DNA of 24,840 bases. Origin: Gammaproteobacteria bacterium. GTDB taxonomy: Bacteria > Pseudomonadota > Gammaproteobacteria > DSM-19610. Location of the stretch: assembly GCA_011371465.1 (NCBI GenBank), contig DRQL01000325.1, positions 1 to 24,840 on the forward strand, given 5' to 3'. Position 1 is the first letter of the stretch; each line of letters begins with the position of its first letter. Of the stretch, positions 1-7,828 are shown piece by piece. Below the pieces are notes generated by a model. The model saw only the letters and a program-made list of their open reading frames with translations, had not been told where the DNA came from and did not search any database. A program made the position numbers and the translations under genes.

Positions 1-306
1 CAGGGCGCCGAACTGCACTTCGAGGTAGCGCCCCTCCGCATCCACGTCCGGCCAGCCCAGCCCCTCGATTACCCGGTCCGGCTTGCGCCGGCAGTAGATC
101 GCCACGCCACTGTAGCCTTTCTTTTCCGCATCGTGGAAATACGCATGCCAGCCGCGCGGCCAATACACCCGGTCCTGCAGCTGGTGGACCTGCGCCCTGG
201 TTTCCTGGATACAGACCACATCGGCGCGCTGCCGGCTCATCCAGCTGAAAAATCCCTTGCGGGCCGCGGCCCGGATGCCGTTCACATTCACGGTAATGAT
301 GCGCAT
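1..306 (-). CDS. xth: Exodeoxyribonuclease III / Crc-family protein, N-terminal part (runs off the left edge)
   Basis: This is the first 102 codons of an exonuclease III-type (endonuclease/exonuclease/phosphatase superfamily) protein. It begins MRIITVNVNGIRAA, typical of both ExoIII and Pseudomonas Crc. The ATG lies at 306-304 with AGGAGA about six bases upstream on the minus strand. Asn7 and the metal-binding Glu35 (in IQETR) are present. Pseudomonas Crc, the RNA-binding catabolite repression protein that sits near pyrE, has Asp at the equivalent position as I recall it. Keeping Glu35 favours an active AP endonuclease/3'-5' exonuclease in base excision repair. It is divergent from pyrE, as crc is in Pseudomonas. 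The catalytic His and Asp of the C-terminal half lie outside the window, so enzyme versus Crc-like regulator cannot be settled here. Confidence 0.85.
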   Translation of the reverse strand, partial: MRIITVNVNGIRAAARKGFFSWMSRQRADVVCIQETRAQVHQLQDRVYWPRGWHAYFHDAEKKGYSGVAIYCRRKPDRVIEGLGWPDVDAEGRYLEVQFGAL

Positions 307-332
307 GCGTTCTCCTGTGCAGCGAGGCTGTG

Positions 333-338
333 TATGAT
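333..338 (+). promoter_or_regulatory. Possible -10 element for pyrE
   Basis: TATGAT matches five of six consensus -10 bases and would give a start near 345, leaving a leader of about 25 nt before pyrE. No convincing -35 is seen 17 bases upstream, and the leader is too short for the UTP-sensing attenuator known in enteric pyrE. Confidence 0.35.
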
Positions 339-369
339 ACCCGAGCTTTCTGTCCGCAGCGGGAAACCC

Positions 370-1017
370 ATGCAGTCCTACAAAAAAGAATTTCTGGAAT
401 TCGCCATCCAGGCCGGCGTGCTGCGCTTCGGCGAGTTCACCCTCAAATCCGGCCGCACCAGCCCCTACTTTTTCAACGCCGGGCTGTTTAACACCGGCCG
501 GCACCTCGCCCGCCTCGGCCGTTTCTATGCGCAGGCCATCGTTGCGGCCGGCACCCGTTTTGACGTGCTGTTCGGCCCGGCCTACAAGGGCATCCCGCTC
601 GCCGCCGCCACGGGTATCGCGCTGGCCGACCACCATGACCTGGATACTCCCTGGAGTTTCAACCGCAAGGAAGCCAAGGACCACGGCGAAGGCGGCAACC
701 TGGTCGGGGCGCCGCTGCAGGGGGACATCCTGATCATCGACGACGTCATCACCGCCGGCACCGCCATTCGCGAATCGCTGGCCATCATCGACGCCGCCGG
801 CGCCCGTGCAGCCGGCGTGGTGATCGCGCTCGACCGCCAGGAGCGCGGTCGCGGCGATCGCTCGGCCATCCAGGAGGTGGAACAGGACCTGGGCCTGGCG
901 GTGACCAGCATCATCACGCTGCGGGAGCTGCAGGATTTCCTGGCGGACCGACCGGAGTACGCGGAGTCCCTGCAGGCCATTACCCGCTACCGGAAGCAAT
1001 ACGGAATATCGGCCTGA
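370..1017 (+). CDS. pyrE: Orotate phosphoribosyltransferase
   Basis: This enzyme joins orotate to PRPP to make orotidine 5'-monophosphate, the fifth step of de novo pyrimidine synthesis, in the cytoplasm. The 215-residue product is close to the 213 of E. coli PyrE. The PRPP-binding motif ILIIDDVITAGTA is at about 120-132. The flexible catalytic loop FNRKEAKDHGEGG is at about 97-109, and Lys26 sits in the conserved FTLKSGR segment. The frame stays open further upstream, but MQSYKKEF is where the family normally begins and the upstream part is antisense to the neighbouring xth-like gene. The ribosome site is weak (GGGA just before ATG). It is the only gene of its transcription unit; a hairpin follows directly. 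Confidence 0.97.
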   Translation: MQSYKKEFLEFAIQAGVLRFGEFTLKSGRTSPYFFNAGLFNTGRHLARLGRFYAQAIVAAGTRFDVLFGPAYKGIPLAAATGIALADHHDLDTPWSFNRKEAKDHGEGGNLVGAPLQGDILIIDDVITAGTAIRESLAIIDAAGARAAGVVIALDRQERGRGDRSAIQEVEQDLGLAVTSIITLRELQDFLADRPEYAESLQAITRYRKQYGISA

Positions 1018-1030
1018 ACCGCGGGCATGG

Positions 1031-1056
1031 ACCGCCGGCCTGCGGAGCCCGGCGGT
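1031..1056. terminator. Hairpin between convergent pyrE and the TauE/SafE gene
   Basis: A perfect 8-bp inverted repeat (ACCGCCGG / CCGGCGGT) with a 10-base loop lies directly after pyrE, and its last base touches the stop codon of the convergent gene. There is no T-run on either side, so it may slow or stabilise transcript ends rather than act as a classical intrinsic terminator. Confidence 0.4.
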
Positions 1057-1811
1057 CAGCCAATCACCAGTTTCAGGCCAATCACCAGCGTAATCACCTC
1101 GAACGCCCGCTTGATCCAGCGGTTACCCTTTTTGATCGCCAGGTGCGCCCCGAAATATCCACCCAGCAAGGATCCGGCCAGTAAAACGGGTATCCAGTCC
1201 CAGCGGATATCGGCCAGCAGCCCCAGCGTGACGGCACCGGTACCGTTCCAGAACACACCTACCAGGATCAGGGTGAAGGCGACTGCCCGCCGGTAGTCCA
1301 GGCCAAACCAGCGCACCAGCCACATGGTCACAAACAGCCCGGTCCCCGAGGTCAGCGAGCCATTCAGCACGCCGATCCCGAACAGGCCCAGTCCTCCCGT
1401 CAGGAAACCACCGAAGTCACGGTGCCGAATGGTATTTTTCTGCCCCAGGCCGGGATTCAGCCAGGAGTACAGCCCCAGCCCCGCCGTCAGCACACCCAGG
1501 GCCATTTCCGCCACCCGCCCCGGGATATCGATAATCAGGTTGGCGCCCAGCACCACACCCGGCAGACCGGTTGCAAGTATAAATAATGCAAGGTTTTTTT
1601 CCAGGCCGCCTTCCCTCAAGTGGCGCACTGTCGCGCCGATACCCAAGGCAACACTGGCGACTTTGTGGGTAGCGAGCGCAACCACAAAGGGCAGGCCCAG
1701 GAAGATCAGCGCCGGCAACTGGATCAGGCCGGCACCGCCACCGGAAAAGGCGGAAAACAGGTTGGCCAGCAGGGAAATGATGAACAGCGCGAGCTGATCG
1801 AACCAGTCCAC
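1056..1811 (-). CDS. TauE/SafE-family membrane permease (COG0730)
   Basis: This 251-residue protein is almost entirely hydrophobic, with about eight predicted membrane helices. It has the features of the TauE/SafE family: an N-terminal FSAFSGGGAGLIQLP segment, a central cluster of charged residues, and a second glycine-rich repeat (NGSLTSGTGLF) that mirrors the first. Members export or import sulfite, sulfoacetate or other small anions across the inner membrane; the substrate cannot be read from sequence. The start is GTG at 1811-1809, the furthest possible in this frame, with GGTGAG six bases upstream. It is divergent from the DUF4124 gene with only 33 bases between the starts, so the two promoters must overlap each other or the coding regions. 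Confidence 0.88.
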   Translation of the reverse strand: MDWFDQLALFIISLLANLFSAFSGGGAGLIQLPALIFLGLPFVVALATHKVASVALGIGATVRHLREGGLEKNLALFILATGLPGVVLGANLIIDIPGRVAEMALGVLTAGLGLYSWLNPGLGQKNTIRHRDFGGFLTGGLGLFGIGVLNGSLTSGTGLFVTMWLVRWFGLDYRRAVAFTLILVGVFWNGTGAVTLGLLADIRWDWIPVLLAGSLLGGYFGAHLAIKKGNRWIKRAFEVITLVIGLKLVIG

Positions 1812-1844
1812 TATCCACTCACCGGAGCATGGAACAGAACATAC

Positions 1845-2498
1845 ATGAGCACAGATTTCCGTACCAGATTTTGCATGGCACTGCTACGCGGCAGCGTCCT
1901 CTGCCTGCCGTCCACCTATTCGCACGCCGGCAAACTTCTCAAGTGGGTCGATGACAACGGCCAGGTTCGTTATGGTGACCGCATCCCGCCTCAATATGCA
2001 AAGAAAAAACTCGAAACCCTGAGTGACCAGGGCATTGTGGTTGAAACCAAAGAAGCCGCCAAAACGCCCGAACAGCTGGCGGAAGAAAAACGTCAACAGG
2101 CGCTGATCAAGGAGAAGGAGCGCATCCGTATCGAGAAAGCGCGCCGCGACAGCATCCTGCTGGACACCTTTACCAACGAAGACGAGATGGTGATGACGCG
2201 TGACGGCAAAATAGAGGCCATCGAGGCGGTCATTCGCGTAACCAACAAACGTACTGAAAAAAACAAGCAGCGCCTTGCCGACCTGAAACTCCGGGCGGCC
2301 AACCTGGAGCGTTCCGGCAAGCCCGTGCCGAAAAAACTCCTGAAAAGCATCAACGACATGCGTAACCAGATCCAGTCCAACAACCGCTACGTTGCCAACC
2401 GCCTGGTGGAACAGCAGCGTATCCGGGACCAGTTCGAAGCCGATATCCACCGCTTCCGGGAACTGAAAGCCGCCCAGGCAAAACTGATGTCGGAATAA
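1845..2498 (+). CDS. Exported DUF4124-type coiled-coil protein
   Basis: This is a 217-residue protein of unknown function. Residues 1 to about 28 form a signal peptide (Arg6 and Arg8, then a hydrophobic stretch ending SHA), so the product is probably periplasmic. The next segment, KLLKWVDDNGQVRYGDRIPP, is the DUF4124 signature: a short beta motif found after signal peptides in many proteobacterial envelope proteins. Residues about 70-217 are highly charged and heptad-like, rich in Lys, Arg, Glu and Gln, and probably form long coiled coils. The chosen ATG follows GGAAC at a workable distance; codons further upstream in this frame are antisense to the permease gene. It is convergent with argB, with nine bases between the stop codons. 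The family role is not known. Confidence 0.82.
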   Translation: MSTDFRTRFCMALLRGSVLCLPSTYSHAGKLLKWVDDNGQVRYGDRIPPQYAKKKLETLSDQGIVVETKEAAKTPEQLAEEKRQQALIKEKERIRIEKARRDSILLDTFTNEDEMVMTRDGKIEAIEAVIRVTNKRTEKNKQRLADLKLRAANLERSGKPVPKKLLKSINDMRNQIQSNNRYVANRLVEQQRIRDQFEADIHRFRELKAAQAKLMSE

Positions 2499-2500
2499 CA

Positions 2501-2515
2501 GCGGCTGCTAGCCGC
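2501..2515. terminator. Short hairpin between two convergent genes
   Basis: GCGGCT and AGCCGC form a perfect 6-bp stem with a 3-base loop. It overlaps the argB stop codon and lies two bases after the stop codon of the DUF4124 gene. No T-run follows on the plus strand; the minus strand has only a weak TGTTATT. It could help end transcripts from both sides, but the evidence is slight. Confidence 0.3.
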
Positions 2516-3401
2516 GAATCAGCGTACCCACCCCTTCATCGGTAAACAGCTCGATGAGTACCGCGTGCTCGACCCGCCCGTCGAGGATATGCGCACTGCG
2601 CACGCCCGATTTTACCGCCGACAGGGCACACTGTATTTTCGGCAGCATGCCGCCGTGCACCGTACCGTCGGCAATCAGCGCATCGACCTGGGCGGCGTCC
2701 AGACCGGTCAGCAGCCGGCCCTGCCGGTCGAGCAGCCCTTCGGTGTTGGTCAGCAGCATCAGCTTCTCGGCGCCCAGTACTTCGGCTACCCGTCCCGCCA
2801 CCAGGTCGGCATTGATATTGTAGGAATGCCCGTCCTCGCCCACGCCAATGGGCGCAATCACGGGGATGAAGCCTCCCGCCACCACCATGTCGACGACCGA
2901 TGCGTCGACACTGGCCACTTCACCCACGTGGCCGATATCAATGATCTCGGGCGCATCGAGTTCCGGTGAATTCCGGGAAATGGTCAGCTTGCGTGCGCGG
3001 ATCAGGTCGCCGTCCTTGCCGGTCAGGCCCACGGCGCGCCCGCCGTGACTGGTAATGAGGCTGACGATATCCTTGTTCACTAGGCCGCCCAGCACCATTT
3101 CCACCACGTCCATGGTCTCGCTGTCCGTCACCCGCATGCCATCCACAAAACGGCTTTCCTTGCCGATCTGCTCCAGCACCCTGCCGATCTGCGGGCCGCC
3201 GCCGTGCACCACCACCGGGTTGATCCCGACCAGCCGCATCAGCACGATGTCGCGCGCGAAACCGCTTTTCAGGCGCTCGTCCACCATGGCATTGCCGCCG
3301 TACTTGACCACCACGGTCTTGTCGCGGAAACGCCGGATATAGGGTAGCGCTTCACCCAGAACCCGGGCGACTTCGGCTGCTTTTTCAGAACCGAGACTCA
3401 T
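2508..3401 (-). CDS. argB: Acetylglutamate kinase
   Basis: This enzyme phosphorylates N-acetyl-L-glutamate with ATP, the second step of arginine synthesis, and is usually the arginine-inhibited control point. At 297 residues it is the longer, arginine-sensitive length class. Visible motifs are VVKYGGNAM with catalytic Lys33, HGGGPQI at about 66-72, Arg90 in MRVTDSE, NINAD at about 195-199 for substrate binding, TNTEGLL in the ATP-binding half, and GGMLPK at about 250-255. The start lies two bases after the algC stop codon and has no clear ribosome site, so it is probably translated by coupling to algC. It is the last gene of the coaBC-dut-algC-argB run. Confidence 0.97.
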   Translation of the reverse strand: MSLGSEKAAEVARVLGEALPYIRRFRDKTVVVKYGGNAMVDERLKSGFARDIVLMRLVGINPVVVHGGGPQIGRVLEQIGKESRFVDGMRVTDSETMDVVEMVLGGLVNKDIVSLITSHGGRAVGLTGKDGDLIRARKLTISRNSPELDAPEIIDIGHVGEVASVDASVVDMVVAGGFIPVIAPIGVGEDGHSYNINADLVAGRVAEVLGAEKLMLLTNTEGLLDRQGRLLTGLDAAQVDALIADGTVHGGMLPKIQCALSAVKSGVRSAHILDGRVEHAVLIELFTDEGVGTLIRG

Positions 3402-3403
3402 AA

Positions 3404-5968
3404 TCAGAAGGGCAGGGACAGGCCCGGGTCCACCTGTAACAGGACCCGGCGGAATTCGTCCTGGATGGAGCTCAGCGCCAGCTCGTCGTCGGCCTCAAAA
3501 CGCAGCACCAGGCAGGGGGTGGTATTGGAGGCGCGCACCAGCCCCCAGCCCCGTTCAAATTCCGCCCGCAGGCCGTCCACGGTCGCCACGCGCGCATTTT
3601 CAAAATGCGCGCTGTTGAGCAGTTTCTCCATGAAGCGCTTCGGTTCGCCTTCGGCCATCGGCACATTCAGTTCAGGCGTGCTCATGCTTTCCGGCAGGGT
3701 GGCGAACAGGTCGCTGGAATTGCTCTGCTGGTTGGCCAGGATCTCCAGCAGACGCGCGGCGGAATACAGGGCATCATCAAACCCGAACCAGCGTTCCTTG
3801 AAGAAGATATGGCCGCTCATCTCACCGGCCAGCAGGGCGCCGGTTTCTTTCATCTTGGCCTTGATAATGGAGTGCCCGGTCGCCCACATCAGCGGTTCAC
3901 CGCCGTTACGGGCTACCACGTCGGCCACGTGACGCGAGCTCTTTACGTCGTAGATGATCTGGGCCCCCGGGTTGCGCGACAGCACGTCAATGGCCAGCAA
4001 CATCAGCAGGCGGTCCGGCCAGATGATCTCGCCCTGCGAACTGATCACACCGAGGCGATCACCGTCCCCGTCGAAGGCAATACCCAGGTCCGCGCCCTGT
4101 TCCTGCACGGCATGAATCAGCGCGGCCAGGTTCTCGGTTTTTCCCGGGTCCGGGTGGTGATTGGGGAAGTTGCCGTCCACTTCGCAGAACAGTTCTACCA
4201 CTTCGCAGCCCAGCGCCCGCAACAGTTGCGGCGCCACCACGCCGGCCACCCCGTTGCCGCAGTCCACCACTACCTTGATGGGCCGCACCAGCTGCACATC
4301 GGACTTGACCCGCTCGATATAGTCCGGCAACACATCCACTTCCTCGACGTTGCCTTCCCCGGTCAGCACGTCGCCGGACTCGATGCGTTTGCGCAAACTG
4401 TCGATCGCTTCGCTGGCCAGGGTCTCGCCGCCCAGGACAATCTTGAAGCCGTTGTAGTTTTTCGGGTTGTGACTGCCCGTTACCATGACGCCCGAACCGG
4501 AACCCAGGTACTGGGCGGCAAAATACAGCACCGGCGTCGGAACCAGGCCGACATCCTTTACATCCCGGCCCGTCTCTTTCAGGCCGCGCACCAGGGCCGC
4601 CGCAATATCGGGACTGGACAGGCGTCCGTCGCGCCCGACCACCACGGTCTGCTCGCCGCGGAAATAGGCTTCGCTGCCGATCGCCCGGCCGATATCGTAG
4701 GCCAGCTCGGTCGTCAGGGTCTCGCCGATAATCCCGCGGATATCGTAGGCACGGAAGATTTCCGCATCGAGCGAACTTTCCGTTACCTCGGTGCGGCTGA
4801 TGTCCAGGGCGTTTTCATCGAACAACAGGTCCGCTTCGACCTCGTCCACCACTTCCCCGCCGGCGGCAGGGCTGCTAGCACTGCCCGCTTCCGAAACATC
4901 AGCGGCACCCTGCTGAGCACGCGCTACGCCCCGGCTCGCTGCCCGGACCATCAGTTCTATGGTGTCGTGCATCTCGGCAAGCTCATTGCTGTAGCCCGGT
5001 TTCACCCGGCCTTCGTTCATATCCTTGACGAGGGTGAGCAGGGTCGCCTGGTCACTGCGCAGCGCTGTTGCGAGTTTGCGGAACACAAACCAGACCAGCG
5101 CCGCCAGCAGCAGCGCCGCAACACCGCTGGCCAGGCCGGCCGTGGTCATCAATACCTGGCTGCCCAGCTGCGCCTGGTCCGGGGCCCAGTAGGCGATACG
5201 CCAGCGACTGCCCGCCACCGGCGCCAGGCTGTCCGGCGACCCGTTTTTGGCAGCGGCCACGCCGAAGCTCCCGATCACCAGTGGTGTACTGCCCACCACC
5301 TGCTGCAGCTCTGCGTAGCCGCTCGGTTCAGCGTGCCCCCAGAGCTTCTGCAAGTGTTGCACCGAAAAACTGACCATCAGATGGCCCACGATGCGCCGAC
5401 CGGACGGATCGAGTACGCGCCGCACCAGGTTGATGTGCTGCTGGGGAGTGCCGGACATGTGCACCTCGACCGGGGGCGGCGTATCCTGGGTCTCCGAATG
5501 TTTCAGCATATCCAGCGCGGCATAGCTGATCGGCGGGCTGGCTTCCAGGTCCACTTCCTCGATACCGGGCGGCAACAGGCGCACCCGTACCGAGGAAGGA
5601 AACAGGTAGGCCAGCGATTCCGCTTTGGCATCCCGTTGTTGCTGCGTGCCGTCGATCAGCAGGCGCGCCAGTTGCGGATCCTTGCAGACCAGTTCCGCGG
5701 TCGCTGCCTGCCGGTCCACCCACTGCCGGTAACTGTTCGCAAACATGACCGCTGACAGGCTGGCCTGCTTCTGCTCCGCCGCCCGGAGTTCCAGCACCGT
5801 CTGCAGGTAGACGATCACCGGGGGTACCGCCACCAGCAGGATGCCCGCCAGTATCAGCAACAGCATCTGGCTGCGCAGGCTCAGGCGCCCCGGGGCCGGC
5901 GCTGCACGTTCTTTCGCCGGCCTGGTCCCGGCCTGTTTTTCCTTGCCCGAGCGGAAAGGTAGCTTCAT
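3404..5968 (-). CDS. algC: Phosphomannomutase/phosphoglucomutase with N-terminal membrane-anchored extension
   Basis: The C-terminal part (about 400-854) is a complete alpha-D-phosphohexomutase that interconverts mannose or glucose 6- and 1-phosphates for polysaccharide and LPS precursors. The phosphoserine loop TGSHNP is at about 497-502, the Mg-binding DGDGDR at about 633-638, and sugar-recognition GEMSGH at about 715-720. The first ~390 residues hold two membrane helices (about 33-57 and 272-296) flanking a presumably periplasmic region of about 210 residues, then a short HAMP-like stretch and a low-complexity Ala/Ser/Glu linker. Long AlgC forms with this extension occur in pseudomonads and relatives; its role is unclear. 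I chose the second of two adjacent start codons, ATG at 5968, because AGGGA lies five bases before it; the GTG at 5971 is too close to that site. Confidence 0.95.
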   Translation of the reverse strand: MKLPFRSGKEKQAGTRPAKERAAPAPGRLSLRSQMLLLILAGILLVAVPPVIVYLQTVLELRAAEQKQASLSAVMFANSYRQWVDRQAATAELVCKDPQLARLLIDGTQQQRDAKAESLAYLFPSSVRVRLLPPGIEEVDLEASPPISYAALDMLKHSETQDTPPPVEVHMSGTPQQHINLVRRVLDPSGRRIVGHLMVSFSVQHLQKLWGHAEPSGYAELQQVVGSTPLVIGSFGVAAAKNGSPDSLAPVAGSRWRIAYWAPDQAQLGSQVLMTTAGLASGVAALLLAALVWFVFRKLATALRSDQATLLTLVKDMNEGRVKPGYSNELAEMHDTIELMVRAASRGVARAQQGAADVSEAGSASSPAAGGEVVDEVEADLLFDENALDISRTEVTESSLDAEIFRAYDIRGIIGETLTTELAYDIGRAIGSEAYFRGEQTVVVGRDGRLSSPDIAAALVRGLKETGRDVKDVGLVPTPVLYFAAQYLGSGSGVMVTGSHNPKNYNGFKIVLGGETLASEAIDSLRKRIESGDVLTGEGNVEEVDVLPDYIERVKSDVQLVRPIKVVVDCGNGVAGVVAPQLLRALGCEVVELFCEVDGNFPNHHPDPGKTENLAALIHAVQEQGADLGIAFDGDGDRLGVISSQGEIIWPDRLLMLLAIDVLSRNPGAQIIYDVKSSRHVADVVARNGGEPLMWATGHSIIKAKMKETGALLAGEMSGHIFFKERWFGFDDALYSAARLLEILANQQSNSSDLFATLPESMSTPELNVPMAEGEPKRFMEKLLNSAHFENARVATVDGLRAEFERGWGLVRASNTTPCLVLRFEADDELALSSIQDEFRRVLLQVDPGLSLPF

Positions 5969-6004
5969 CACGTTCCCTGAATTAATGGTCCTGACACGAC
6001 TTCC

Positions 6005-6460
6005 TCAGGCGCGGCCGGTATGACCGAATCCGCCCGCCCCACGATCACTATCGACAAATTCCTCAACAACTTCAAAGCCGGCGCGCACGACGGGCACAAA
6101 AATCATCTGGGCAATGCGCTCACCCGGCTCGATGGTAAACGCACCGCAACCGCGGTTCCAGCAGGACACGAACAGCTGCCCCTGGTAGTCGGAATCGATC
6201 AGGCCGACCAGGTTGCCCAGCACGATGCCGTGCTTGTGTCCCAGGCCGGAGCGCGGCAACAGCATGGCGGCCAGGCCCGGATCGGCGATGTGTATTGCCA
6301 GGCCGGTAGGCAACAACTCGGTCTGCCCCGGTTCCAGCACCAGGGTCTCGTCCAGGCAGGCGCGCAGGTCCATGCCCGCCGATCCGTCGGTGGCGTAATC
6401 AGGCAGGGGAAATTCACGCCCGATGCGTGTGTCGAGTATCTTAAGCTGAATGCTTTGCAT
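6005..6460 (-). CDS. dut: Deoxyuridine 5'-triphosphate nucleotidohydrolase (dUTPase)
   Basis: This trimeric enzyme splits dUTP to dUMP and pyrophosphate, keeping uracil out of DNA and supplying dUMP for thymidylate synthesis. At 151 residues it has the usual length. All five motifs are visible: GSAGMDLRA (26-34), LPRSGLG (68-74), GLIDSDYQG (86-94), GERIAQM (113-119) and RGAGGFGHTG (140-149). The last usually reads GSTG; here His replaces Ser, a mild change in the C-terminal lid. Its ATG lies 20 bases inside the end of coaBC, with no good ribosome site of its own, which suggests translational coupling. The gap to algC downstream is 36 bases. Confidence 0.97.
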   Translation of the reverse strand: MQSIQLKILDTRIGREFPLPDYATDGSAGMDLRACLDETLVLEPGQTELLPTGLAIHIADPGLAAMLLPRSGLGHKHGIVLGNLVGLIDSDYQGQLFVSCWNRGCGAFTIEPGERIAQMIFVPVVRAGFEVVEEFVDSDRGAGGFGHTGRA

Positions 6461-7676
6461 CGTCTGCAGGGGTCTCGTCCGTCGTCATGCTGTGGGAATA
6501 AAGGTCGGCAATCTGCTCGACCAGCTGTACCGCCAGGCGGCTCTTGGGTGCCCTGGCCAGGTGGCGCTCCCCGCCCTCCCAGACCAGTAACAGTTCGTTG
6601 TCATCAGTATCGAAACCCAGCCCGTCCCCCACCAGGTTGGCGGCAATCATCTCCACGCCCTTGTGCATGCGTTTTTTACGCGCGTGCAGTTCCAGCTGCT
6701 CGGTTTCGGCCGCAAAACCGACACACCAGGGGCGGTTTTCCAGCGCCGCGACCGTCGCCAGGATATCCGGGGCGGGTTCCAGCTGCAGCGTCCACTCGCC
6801 GGCCTGCTTCTTGATTTTCTGCGCCGCGGGCGCCACCGGCCGGTAATCCGCCACGGCAGCCGCCGCGATGAAAATGTCGCAGGCCGTGATGCGCGCCAGC
6901 ACCGCGTCCAGCATTTCCTGGCCGGATTCCACCAGCACCCGTTCCACTCCTTCGGGCGCCGCCAGCGCTACCGGGCCGCTGACGAGTTCAACACGCGCCC
7001 CTGCGTCACGCGCGGCGCGGGCCACCGCATAGCCCATTTTCCCCGAACTGCGGTTGCCCAGGAAACGGACCGGGTCAACCGCCTCTCGCGTCGGTCCCGC
7101 GGTAATCACCAGTTTCAACCCGGCCAGGCGTCCGCTGGCAAAGGAATCCGACAGGGCCTGCAGCAACATTTCCGGCGCCTGCATGCGCCCCGGACCGACC
7201 TCACCACAGGCCTGTTCCCCCGTGTCCGGCCCACAAACCTGCACGCCGCGTCGCTGCAGGCAGGCCAGGTTGTCCCGCGTGGCGGCATGCCGCCACATCG
7301 CCTGGTTCATGGCCGGCGCCACCAGCAACGGCGCCTCGCTGGCCAGGCAGATCGCCGCCAGCAGGGTATCGGCGCGACCGTGCGCCAGGCACGCCAGGGT
7401 ATCCGCACTCGCCGGCGCAACCAGGATGCGCTCCGCCCAGCGCGCCAGCTCGATATGATCCATGCCGGTGCGGTCATCGGACCAGTCACAGCGGACCACC
7501 TCGCCGCTCAGAGCCTGAAAGGTCCGGGCAGTGACAAATCCGCTCGCGGCAGGAGTCATTACCACGCGCACCAGCGCACCGGCCGCTCGCAGCAGGCGCA
7601 CCAGTTCAGCGCTCTTGTAGGCAGCGATACCGCCACTGACGCCGAGCAGCACCCGTTTTCCGTCGAGCAGGTTCAT
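6441..7676 (-). CDS. coaBC: Bifunctional phosphopantothenoylcysteine decarboxylase / phosphopantothenate-cysteine ligase
   Basis: This 411-residue flavoprotein carries out two successive steps of coenzyme A synthesis. The CoaC half (about 1-185) shows a flavin-binding GGIAAYKS, catalytic His in MDHIELA (about 74), PAMNQAMW (121-128) and the active-site Cys in GEQACGEVGPGRM (about 157). The CoaB half shows ITAGPTREAVDPVR, GNRSSGKMGYAVA (207-219), AAAVADYRP and the KIKK lysines (about 287-290). I start at MNLLDGKRVLLG (7676); an in-frame TTG at 7700 would add eight residues but has no ribosome site. A TACACT -10-like box on the minus strand at 7690-7685 would put the transcript start almost on this ATG, so the mRNA might be nearly leaderless. 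First gene of the operon. Confidence 0.96.
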   Translation of the reverse strand: MNLLDGKRVLLGVSGGIAAYKSAELVRLLRAAGALVRVVMTPAASGFVTARTFQALSGEVVRCDWSDDRTGMDHIELARWAERILVAPASADTLACLAHGRADTLLAAICLASEAPLLVAPAMNQAMWRHAATRDNLACLQRRGVQVCGPDTGEQACGEVGPGRMQAPEMLLQALSDSFASGRLAGLKLVITAGPTREAVDPVRFLGNRSSGKMGYAVARAARDAGARVELVSGPVALAAPEGVERVLVESGQEMLDAVLARITACDIFIAAAAVADYRPVAPAAQKIKKQAGEWTLQLEPAPDILATVAALENRPWCVGFAAETEQLELHARKKRMHKGVEMIAANLVGDGLGFDTDDNELLLVWEGGERHLARAPKSRLAVQLVEQIADLYSHSMTTDETPADDAKHSA

Positions 7677-7828
7677 GACGGGGCAGTGTACCAGAACCAA
7701 CGCCCCCGAAAAGCACAGTCTTTACAAAGCACTGCCGGCATTCCATGATGCCTTCCGGGGGGCGGAGACAAGCCACCCGATCCTTCCGTCCACAGAGGGA
7801 CGGATAGCGGACAACAAGGAGGTTATCC

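Noticed and set aside
3605..5755. Long open frame on the plus strand (716 codons) opposite algC
   Set aside because: It lies wholly antisense to a well-conserved gene in GC-rich DNA, where opposite-strand frames stay open by codon bias. Its His/Gln/Arg-rich translation has no recognisable motif.
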